Of a stretch of 6,299 nucleotides of DNA, positions 1 through 6,299 are shown piece by piece. The stretch spans positions 1-6,299 of the forward strand of contig JAITQV010000393.1 of assembly GCA_031288765.1 (NCBI GenBank). Direction: 5' to 3'. Each line of letters begins with the position of its first letter. The first letter of the stretch is position 1. The notes below the pieces were generated by a model. That model worked only from the letters and a program-made list of their open reading frames with translations, had not been told where the DNA came from and did not search any database. The translations under genes were made by a program, and so were the position numbers. This DNA is from Planctomycetaceae bacterium. Its GTDB lineage: Bacteria > Planctomycetota > Planctomycetia > Pirellulales > Thermoguttaceae.

Positions 1-140
1 TTGCATTGGGTTTAATCTTGGAATGTGAGTAAAATTTCAGCGGTTTTATGTTTTTCCGGCAAGAAATTGCCCGAAATTGATTGCCCGCCAGTCTAGGAAC
101 TTCCAAAATCATTTAAAATCTACAATAAATCTTCCCAATA

Positions 141-223
141 TCATCAATTGGTAAATTTCAATGACTCATTGGAGAAATCTAATCGTCAATTGGGAGAATT
201 TCAATGGCAAATTGGAGAATAGT
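141..223. repeat. four imperfect ~21-bp tandem units with phased ATTGG cores
   Basis: Four degenerate units follow one another, each built round an (A/C)ATTGG core followed by an A-rich GAGAA-like segment. The TTGG cores start at 148, 169, 190 and 212, giving spacings of 21, 21 and 22 bp, about two helical turns. Units 1 and 3 also share AATTTCAATG-like ends. This could be a degenerate tandem repeat without function or a set of phased protein sites; the sequence alone does not decide. Confidence 0.65.
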
Positions 224-340
224 AATTAATGCAATTTTCTTATCTGAACACTTCAAAAAGATACAAATTCGCCCAAAATTGCTGCAATATAAAACAATCT
301 TTCCGGTTAATAGTAAATAGTGAATACCTAATAATTAATA

Positions 341-401
341 GTGGAGGACGCAAGCGGAATCTTTGTCGTTGTGGCAGAAAATCCGCATGTAAACTCTCCA
401 C
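341..401. other. nested imperfect inverted repeat (possible structured element)
   Basis: GTGGAG (341-346) pairs perfectly with CTCCAC (396-401). Inside it, GCGGA plus T (354-358 and 360, with A359 bulged) pairs with ATCCGC (381-386). The result is a two-tier hairpin about 61 bases long with a 20-base apical region. It is more GC-rich than its surroundings. It may be a fragment of a dispersed intergenic repeat or a small RNA fold. No known RNA family is recognised and no promoter is assigned. Confidence 0.35.
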
Positions 402-422
402 GATCAACTCCCAACTAATCCC

Positions 423-485
423 GTCCTGCGAGCTAAGAAGAAAAATTAGGTTGGAAATAAAATTGGAAATAAGATTTGTCCTGCG
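423..485. repeat. short direct repeats (GTCCTGCG pair flanking TTGGAAATAA pair)
   Basis: GTCCTGCG occurs at 423-430 and again at 478-485. Between them TTGGAAATAA is repeated at 451-460 and 463-472, a 12-bp period. They look like small slippage or repeat-remnant structures in non-coding DNA. No function is assigned. Confidence 0.5.
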
Positions 486-534
486 TCATTACTCGGTAAA
501 GGACTGAATAGATACTTCTGCTGAATTGCCCGTC

Positions 535-550
535 GTAGGCTAAAGCCTGC
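535..550. repeat. small REP-like hairpin
   Basis: GTAGGCT (535-541) and AGCCTGC (544-550) pair over seven positions with one G-T wobble around a very short loop, probably opening to four bases (TAAA). It is a GC-rich island in AT-rich DNA. No T-run follows in either direction, so it is not a convincing intrinsic terminator. It resembles the short palindromic units dispersed in many genomes; that reading is inference. Confidence 0.4.
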
Positions 551-579
551 AGTTAAAAAAGTGCCGTTGATTCCTTATC

Positions 580-709
580 TGTGTAAAAAATGGATGAAAA
601 GGTAACGAATCATATTTATACACATTTATACACAAATAAAAAACCAATATTCAGTACCCCATTTTTCGGAAAATACAGTTGTAAAAATAAAGTTTAATTG
701 TGTGCAAAA
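580..709. other. cluster of four DnaA-box-like 9-mers
   Basis: Four exact matches to the relaxed DnaA box TTWTNCACA lie within 130 bp. On the plus strand TTATACACA is at 616-624 and 626-634. On the minus strand TTTTACACA is at 580-588 and TTTTGCACA at 701-709. By eye I found no other exact match in the rest of the window. The surroundings are strongly AT-rich, as expected of an unwinding element. The two plus-strand boxes belong to a 10-bp tandem duplication, so they are not independent. It could be an origin, a DnaA-titrating or regulated site, or chance. Confidence 0.35.
614..633 (+). repeat. perfect 10-bp tandem repeat (ATTTATACAC x2)
   Basis: ATTTATACAC is present twice head to tail at 614-623 and 624-633. 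Each copy, read with the base after it, supplies a TTATACACA word that matches the strong DnaA-box consensus TTATNCACA. Confidence 0.8.
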
Positions 710-749
710 TTAAAGTTAAAAATTTAATGGAAATGTTGGTAGGGGGATA

Positions 750-777
750 TTGATCGGATTTCAAGTCAAAGTATAAT
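750..777 (+). promoter_or_regulatory. possible sigma70-type promoter
   Basis: TTGATC (750-755, 4 of 6 to TTGACA) is followed after 16 bp by a perfect TATAAT (772-777). If used, transcription would start near 784 and give fumC a leader of nearly 290 bases. In AT-rich DNA such matches arise easily. A Bacteroidota-type -7 word (TAAATTTG, fits TAnnTTTG) is also present at 828-835 but has no clear upstream partner. Confidence 0.25.
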
Positions 778-1062
778 GACACAAATGTTGAATATAAAAT
801 GATTACACAGCGCGGCTTTGATAAGATTAAATTTGAATAGATACGAAAAATATCAATCAAATGAATAGTTACCCAAATCTATCAAACGCAACTATATAAA
901 TGTCGCACCAATTTTTGTCACCAGATAAAAGGAACTCTAAAAAACTCCCTCAAATATCAGTAAGTCCTTGTTTTTCAATGGTAATATTTGTTGAAATAAC
1001 GGCAGCAGTTTTTTATTGTGTTCCAACGAGAGTGATTGTTTTTGTTGTAAAATATAGAGAGC

Positions 1063-1066
1063 GAGG
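1063..1066 (+). promoter_or_regulatory. ribosome binding site of fumC
   Basis: GAGG lies five bases before the GTG at 1072, in the purine-rich run GAGAGCGAGG. It supports the GTG start over the internal ATG at 1093. It stands out because the three sdh genes have no such sequence. Confidence 0.6.
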
Positions 1067-1071
1067 TTTAT

Positions 1072-2481
1072 GTGCGTATTGAACGCGATACAATGGGCGA
1101 AGTTACTCTTCCGCGTGATGCTTATTTCGGTTCGCAAACGCAACGCGCAGTAAATAATTTTCCAATTTCCGGTAAACGAATTTCAACAGACTTAATTCGC
1201 GCGTTGGGACTTGTCAAAAAAGTTGCGGCTAAAGTCAATTCCCAACTCGGTAGGTTTGAAAATTGTGCATCTCCGTTAACAGAAAAAGATGTTGATGCAA
1301 TAATCACAGCAGCAGGCGAAGTCGCCGACGGTAAATTCGATACCGAATTCCCTATTGATGTTTACCAAACCGGAAGCGGAACCTCAAGCAACATGAATGC
1401 AAACGAAGTTATTGCAAACCGCGCAATCGAATTACTCGGCGGTGATCGTTTCGACCCCAAAAAACGAATTCACCCAAACGATCATGTCAATCTCGGACAA
1501 AGCACAAACGATATTTTCCCAACTGCAATTCATGCCGCTGTCACAATTTTGATCAAAAATACTTTGATTCCGGCACTGTCTGATTGCCACGAAATTTTAT
1601 TACAAAAATCTCGGTTGTGGAATGATGTATTAAAAATAGGCAGAACTCATCTTGCCGACGCTGTGCCGATGACGCTCGGTCAAGAATTCGGCGGTTTCGC
1701 GCGGCAAGCAGAATTGGCAAAAGAACGCGCTCAATCAGCGATACAACAAATTTTAGAATTGCCCGCCGGCGGAACAGCAGTCGGAACAGGTTTAAATACA
1801 CATCCCGAATTCGGAAAACAAGTTGCAGAAAAATTAGCGGAATTAACGTCAATTCCATTTGTCGAAGCGAAAGATCATTTTGAATCTAACGCACAACGTG
1901 ACGGACTCGTTGCTGCGCATGCGTTGATCAAATCAATTTCTGTCGCGTTAATGAATATCGCTAACAATATTCGTTTTTTATCCAGCGGACCCCGATGCGG
2001 ATATTATGAAGTCGTACTTCCGGACTTACAACCGGGCAGTTCGATTATGCCGGGAAAAGTTAATCCGGTTTTGTGCGAGAGTTTGATGCAAGTTGCAGCA
2101 AGAGTCGCAGGGAATGATCAAACAATCACAATCGCAGCCGTAACCGGCGGACAATTTCAACTAAATATTATGATGCCCGTGCTGGCTGATACCACTATCG
2201 AGTCAATACGAATACTTTCAGCCGCAACAAAAATTTTCACCGAAAAAGCACTGAAAAAAATGGAAGCAAACGAAACAATTTGTAATAACGCAATAGAACG
2301 AAGTCTGGCAATGGCAACAGGTCTGAATCCGTATATCGGATACGAAAACGCTGCCGCTATCGCAAAAGAAGCGTTCAAAACCGGTAAAACCGTCCGTGAT
2401 ATTTGTAATGAAAAAAATATCTTAAAACCGGACGACCTTAAAAAAGCACTCGACCCAAAACAAATGGCAAAACAAAAATAA
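1072..2481 (+). CDS. fumC: class II fumarate hydratase (fumarase C)
   Basis: This gene encodes the soluble, iron-independent, homotetrameric enzyme that interconverts fumarate and L-malate in the TCA cycle. The 469 residues match the usual length of about 460-470. Visible motifs are QTGSGTSSNMN (99-109, substrate contacts), HPND (134-137, B-site), STND (144-147), GRTH with the proposed general acid/base His193, and the superfamily loop GSSIMPGKVNP with catalytic Ser323, Lys329 and Asn331. The C-terminal fumarase domain follows from about residue 400. The GTG at 1072 is chosen because the RIERDTMGEV opening aligns with the start of E. coli FumC, a GAGG lies five bases upstream, and an in-frame stop sits at 1048-1050. 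His193, the HPND motif and NTHPEF indicate fumarase, not aspartase, although GQFQLN (360-365) and QSTND lean towards the aspartase pattern. The sdh genes follow on the same strand after 435 bp. Confidence 0.95.
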   Translation: MRIERDTMGEVTLPRDAYFGSQTQRAVNNFPISGKRISTDLIRALGLVKKVAAKVNSQLGRFENCASPLTEKDVDAIITAAGEVADGKFDTEFPIDVYQTGSGTSSNMNANEVIANRAIELLGGDRFDPKKRIHPNDHVNLGQSTNDIFPTAIHAAVTILIKNTLIPALSDCHEILLQKSRLWNDVLKIGRTHLADAVPMTLGQEFGGFARQAELAKERAQSAIQQILELPAGGTAVGTGLNTHPEFGKQVAEKLAELTSIPFVEAKDHFESNAQRDGLVAAHALIKSISVALMNIANNIRFLSSGPRCGYYEVVLPDLQPGSSIMPGKVNPVLCESLMQVAARVAGNDQTITIAAVTGGQFQLNIMMPVLADTTIESIRILSAATKIFTEKALKKMEANETICNNAIERSLAMATGLNPYIGYENAAAIAKEAFKTGKTVRDICNEKNILKPDDLKKALDPKQMAKQK

Positions 2482-2487
2482 TTCGTT

Positions 2488-2525
2488 TGTTATTAGAATT
2501 AGAGATTGTTATTAGAATTAGAGAT
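2488..2525 (+). repeat. perfect 19-bp tandem duplication
   Basis: TGTTATTAGAATTAGAGAT is present twice in direct succession (2488-2506 and 2507-2525) with no mismatch. It begins six bases after the fumC stop codon. Perfect identity suggests a recent slippage or duplication event, so the copy number may vary between strains. Confidence 0.9.
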
Positions 2526-2631
2526 TAAATGTAAAAAATATAAGAGCAGTTCGTTTTTCCGGTTTTCTTTTGGAAATTCCGCCAAAATAATTACTTAAAA
2601 AATTAGTTTTAGCCGATTTAATCAATAAGAT

Positions 2632-2643
2632 TTTATCGATAAA
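2632..2643. promoter_or_regulatory. 12-bp perfect palindrome TTTATCGATAAA, copy 1
   Basis: The word equals its own reverse complement and lies in the best-conserved part of repeat unit A. It has the shape of a site for a dimeric DNA-binding protein, but no regulator is identified. Confidence 0.35.
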
Positions 2644-2725
2644 TTTATTCCGAATTTCAAATTTGCCGATTTCACCGGATAATTACCTGAAAAAAATTAT
2701 TTTTAGTCGATTTTATCAATAAGAT

Positions 2726-2737
2726 TTTATCGATAAA
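2726..2737. promoter_or_regulatory. 12-bp perfect palindrome TTTATCGATAAA, copy 2
   Basis: This is the second copy of the palindrome, in repeat unit B, 94 bp (about nine helical turns) after the first and 179 bp before the sdhC start. Because the whole unit is duplicated, its recurrence is not independent evidence of function. Confidence 0.35.
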
Positions 2738-2880
2738 TTTATTCCAATTTCAATTTTGTAAATTCCACTGAATATTTACCTAAAAACTCATTTTTTATCC
2801 GAATGAAATCGATTTTAGTTGAGTAAAATTTGATTTTATCGAAGGTTTTTAGAAGCTGCCTTTAATTAGTTCGGGTTAAT

Positions 2881-2886
2881 TTGACA
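2881..2886 (+). promoter_or_regulatory. possible -35 hexamer upstream of sdhC
   Basis: A perfect TTGACA lies 30 bases before the sdhC ATG. At the standard 17-bp spacing the -10 position reads AAAATT, only 3 of 6 to TATAAT, and the leader would be very short. No good TAnnTTTG word is seen here either. This is a weak candidate. Confidence 0.15.
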
Positions 2887-2916
2887 AACAAAAATTTCAA
2901 TTAAAAATTCAATATT

Positions 2917-3582
2917 ATGATAGACTTTATTTGTTCATCAATTGGTAAAAAACTGATAATGAGCCTTAGCGGTTTATTTTTAACGGTTTTTCTTGTGGTG
3001 CATGTGTCGTTGAATTTAACGGCATTGTATTCTCGCAAGCTCTACGAGACTGCGTGCGAATTTATGGACACCAATATATTCGTACAAATAATGGTTCCGG
3101 TATTAGCGTCAGGTTTTGTTGTTCATATAATTTGTTCGATTATTATTACGTTAAAAAATCAGACGGCTCGTCCGGTGAAATATTTAGTTACCAACAAAGC
3201 GAATGCCTCGTCGTGGGCATCAAAAAACATGTTCGTTTTGGGCGTGATCGTGTTTGGTTTTCTTGGTTTACATTTTTGTCATTTCTGGGCGAAAATGCAA
3301 TTGCAACATATTTTAGGCAACGACGGCGCAAACGCATACGATTTGTTAGTCGAATTATTTAGCAAATGGTATTATTGCGTTTTGTACATAATTTGGGTGT
3401 GCGCTTTGTATTTTCATATTTCTCATGGATTCTGGAGCGCGTTTCAATCAATCGGCTTGAATAACTCAAAATGGATTCCGCGTCTGCAGCTAATCGCAAA
3501 AATTTATGCAATTGTTGTTACTTTAGCTTTCATTTCAATACCGGTTTATTTCTTTTTAGGTTTACAAAAAATATTTACGTGA
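2917..3582 (+). CDS. sdhC: succinate dehydrogenase/fumarate reductase cytochrome b558 subunit
   Basis: This is the membrane anchor that binds haem and quinone and holds the SdhAB catalytic dimer to the cytoplasmic membrane. The 221 residues form five predicted helices at about 12-34, 57-79, 105-125, 151-171 and 193-215, the layout of the single-anchor, di-haem type B complexes, which need no SdhD. Candidate axial haem histidines are His29, His70, His119 or His122, and His167 or His170, one per helix in the first four helices. The opening SSIGKKLIMSLSGLFL and the HFWAKMQL stretch are typical of the Bacteroidota-type b558 family. The last two helices have no acidic residue, so the helix glutamate (Glu180) proposed to carry protons in Wolinella FrdC appears absent. 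The start has no Shine-Dalgarno sequence, only an A/T-rich leader. Sequence does not decide between succinate oxidation and fumarate reduction. Confidence 0.92.
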   Translation: MIDFICSSIGKKLIMSLSGLFLTVFLVVHVSLNLTALYSRKLYETACEFMDTNIFVQIMVPVLASGFVVHIICSIIITLKNQTARPVKYLVTNKANASSWASKNMFVLGVIVFGFLGLHFCHFWAKMQLQHILGNDGANAYDLLVELFSKWYYCVLYIIWVCALYFHISHGFWSAFQSIGLNNSKWIPRLQLIAKIYAIVVTLAFISIPVYFFLGLQKIFT

Positions 3583-3609
3583 GAATAGAGGAAAATTTGG
3601 AACGCGGAA

Positions 3610-3654
3610 TTAAAGTGGTCGGGAATATTGTTGAATAATATTTGTTCACTTTAA
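3610..3654 (+). promoter_or_regulatory. two-tier hairpin in the sdhC-sdhA gap
   Basis: TTAAAGTG (3610-3617) pairs perfectly with CACTTTAA (3647-3654). Within it AATATT (3624-3629) pairs with AATATT (3637-3642) round a seven-base loop that could close further with a G-T and a T-A pair. The internal loop is GTCGGG against TGTT. No run of T follows, so it is not a standard terminator. An mRNA processing or stability element, or an operator, is possible. Confidence 0.35.
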
Positions 3655-3669
3655 AAATTTAATCTTGTG

Positions 3670-3684
3670 ATTCCGAATTTAAAA
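3670..3684 (+). promoter_or_regulatory. 15-bp leader word before sdhA, shared with sdhB
   Basis: ATTCCGAATTTAAAA ends 19 bases before the sdhA ATG. The identical word ends 17 bases before the sdhB ATG (5753-5767), and an 11-bp version (ATTCCGAATTT) occurs at 2647-2657 in the fumC-sdhC gap. The bases after it are also similar in both leaders (a TAATAAA-like run up to the start codon). Function is unknown: a translation-enhancing leader, a promoter part or a repeat remnant. Confidence 0.45.
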
Positions 3685-3703
3685 TGCAAACAATTTAATA
3701 AAT

Positions 3704-5653
<1,950 letters not shown>

Positions 5654-5723
5654 TTCGAAGGCAATCGTTCACACGCAATTTTAATTAGCGCACATTATTA
5701 ACCGTATGATTTAATTTACCGTT

Positions 5724-5746
5724 TTGAGTTCTTATTAAAAACTCAA
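5724..5746 (+). promoter_or_regulatory. short hairpin in the sdhA-sdhB gap
   Basis: TTGAGTT (5724-5730) pairs perfectly with AACTCAA (5740-5746) across a nine-base AT-rich loop. It is AT-rich and followed by TTCC, not a T-run, so termination is unlikely. Like the hairpin in the previous gap it could act in mRNA processing or simply be chance in AT-rich DNA. Confidence 0.25.
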
Positions 5747-5752
5747 TTCCAA

Positions 5753-5767
5753 ATTCCGAATTTAAAA
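5753..5767 (+). promoter_or_regulatory. 15-bp leader word before sdhB, shared with sdhA
   Basis: This is the second exact copy of ATTCCGAATTTAAAA, ending 17 bases before the sdhB ATG, nearly the same place as in the sdhA leader. A near copy, AATTCC, also sits just upstream at 5745-5750. See the sdhA copy at 3670-3684. Confidence 0.45.
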
Positions 5768-5784
5768 AAATATTGTAATAAAAC

Positions 5785-6299
5785 ATGAAATTTACGCTTA
5801 AAATATGGCGTCAAAAAAACGCAAAAGCAAAAGGACAATTTGAAACTTACAATATAGATAATATCTCTCCGGACACTTCGTTTCCTGAGATGTTAGATAT
5901 TTTGAATAACAGCCTGATCCGTGAAGGAAAAGAACCGGTCGCTTTTGATCACGATTGTCGGGAAGGCATTTGCGGCATGTGTTCGTTGTACATTAACGGC
6001 AGGGCGCATGGTCCCGACGAAGATATAACAACATGTCAATTACATGCACGTAAATTCAAAGACGGCGATACTATTACAGTCGAACCTTGGCGTTCGGCGG
6101 CTTTTCCGGTGATTAAAGATTTGGTCGTTAATCGTAATGCTTTTGATCAAATATTACAGGCGGGCGGTTTCATTTCCGTCAACACCGGCGGAATTCCTGA
6201 CGGTAACACAATTCCGATTGCAAAAGATGATGCGGAAGAATCAATGGATGCGTCGGCGTGTATTGGTTGCGGTGCGTGTGTGGCAACGTGTAAAAACGG
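5785..6299 (+). CDS. sdhB: succinate dehydrogenase/fumarate reductase iron-sulfur subunit (3' end cut by window)
   Basis: This subunit carries the three iron-sulfur clusters that move electrons between the FAD of SdhA and the quinone site at SdhC. The window holds 171 complete codons of an expected 250 or so; there is no internal stop. The N-terminal ferredoxin domain has the [2Fe-2S] ligands Cys58, Cys63 and Cys66 (in DCREGICGMC) and Cys84. The C-terminal domain begins with CIGCGACVATC: Cys159, Cys162 and Cys165 for [4Fe-4S] and Cys169 for [3Fe-4S]. Cys169 is followed by Lys-Asn, not the proline of E. coli-type SdhB, which I recall as usual in the Bacteroidota-type family. The remaining cysteine ligands lie beyond the edge. 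The ATG at 5785 has an A/T-rich leader without Shine-Dalgarno. It completes the sdhCAB order. Confidence 0.95.
   Translation, partial: MKFTLKIWRQKNAKAKGQFETYNIDNISPDTSFPEMLDILNNSLIREGKEPVAFDHDCREGICGMCSLYINGRAHGPDEDITTCQLHARKFKDGDTITVEPWRSAAFPVIKDLVVNRNAFDQILQAGGFISVNTGGIPDGNTIPIAKDDAEESMDASACIGCGACVATCKN

Larger units (their letters stand above)
1..1071. other. long AT-rich non-coding region upstream of fumC
   Basis: I see no credible gene in this stretch. All three plus frames meet stops within the first 32 bases, so no plus-strand gene enters from the left. The short open frames (229-507 plus, 651-860 minus, 900-1082 plus) have no recognisable domain, low-complexity or AT-driven composition, and no good start context. 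The region instead contains short repeats, hairpins and DnaA-box-like words, listed separately. Whether a minus-strand gene starts at the very left edge cannot be judged. Confidence 0.7.
2575..2850 (+). repeat. degenerate ~93-bp tandem repeat, about three units
   Basis: Unit A (2575-2668) and unit B (2669-2760) align along their whole length. They share an exact 31-bp block at 2621-2651 and 2715-2745, offset by 94 bp. A third, more diverged unit starts at 2761 with the same AATTCC...TTACCTAAAAA opening and contains ATCGAT (2808-2813) and GATTTTATCGA (2832-2842). The order of decay suggests tandem duplication followed by drift, with the middle of the unit best preserved. No coding capacity is apparent. 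Confidence 0.8.
2482..2916. other. repeat-filled gap between fumC and sdhC
   Basis: This 435-bp gap contains no open frame of note and no clear intrinsic terminator for fumC. It is occupied by a 19-bp tandem duplication just after the fumC stop and by about three units of a 93-bp degenerate repeat. A short A/T-rich leader before sdhC completes it. Its length and a TTGACA close to sdhC suggest that sdhC has its own promoter; this is inference. Confidence 0.7.

Noticed and set aside
229..507. 92-codon plus-strand open frame
   Set aside because: It spans direct repeats and the nested hairpin, has no recognisable domain, and its composition follows the repeats; no ribosome site is seen.
651..860. 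69-codon minus-strand open frame
   Set aside because: It is AT-rich chance coding with no domain, and it overlaps the DnaA-like cluster and the possible promoter.
1070..1072. ATG overlapping the GTG as the fumC start
   Set aside because: It is in a different frame, whose product does not resemble fumarase.
900..1082. 60-codon plus-strand open frame overlapping the fumC start by 11 bases, considered as a leader peptide
   Set aside because: It has no Shine-Dalgarno sequence, no family resemblance and no regulatory hairpin arrangement; overlap with the fumC start is probably accidental.
1093..1095. Internal ATG (MGEV) as the fumC start
   Set aside because: The seven residues before it (VRIERDT) align with the N-terminus of E. 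coli FumC, and the GAGG spacing fits the GTG at 1072.
1553..1858. 101-codon minus-strand open frame inside fumC
   Set aside because: It is an antisense shadow of the conserved fumarase coding sequence.
2540..2590. Possible fumC terminator (TTTCC/GGAAA pairing)
   Set aside because: The stem is only about five AT-rich pairs with an 11-base loop and no T-run after it.
3054..3362. 102-codon open frame inside sdhC
   Set aside because: It lies in another frame within a clearly identified gene and has no independent support.

Overview
The window carries a class II fumarase gene (fumC) followed, on the same strand, by a succinate dehydrogenase/fumarate reductase set in the order sdhC, sdhA, sdhB; sdhB runs off the right edge. 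Together these encode the succinate–fumarate–malate arm of the TCA cycle. The membrane-bound complex interconverts succinate and fumarate against the quinone pool, and the soluble fumarase interconverts fumarate and malate.

Organism: probably a Bacteroidota-like or wider FCB-group bacterium. The 649-residue SdhA, the single five-helix cytochrome b558-type SdhC without an SdhD, and the SdhB with a CxxCxxCxxxC-K cluster motif are the type I associate with Bacteroidota (related forms occur in Fibrobacterota, Planctomycetota and Chlamydiota). The three sdh genes have A/T-rich leaders without a Shine-Dalgarno sequence, as is common in Bacteroidota. Coding regions are moderate in GC and the gaps very AT-rich. 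This assignment rests on remembered family features, not on a search.

Layout: 1-1071 is a long AT-rich stretch with no convincing gene. It holds a 21-bp-period array (141-223), a foldable segment (341-401), a small REP-like hairpin (535-550), a cluster of four DnaA-box-like 9-mers (580-709) and a possible sigma70-type promoter (750-777). fumC is at 1072-2481, with a GTG start. The 435-bp gap 2482-2916 contains a perfect 19-bp tandem duplication and about three degenerate copies of a 93-bp repeat carrying the palindrome TTTATCGATAAA. Then come sdhC (2917-3582), a 121-bp gap with an extended hairpin, sdhA (3704-5653), a 131-bp gap with a small hairpin, and partial sdhB (5785-6299). A 15-bp word is shared at nearly the same distance upstream of sdhA and sdhB.

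The proteins are conventional central metabolism. The points worth a second look are in the non-coding DNA. I do not see evidence for a wholly new system here.
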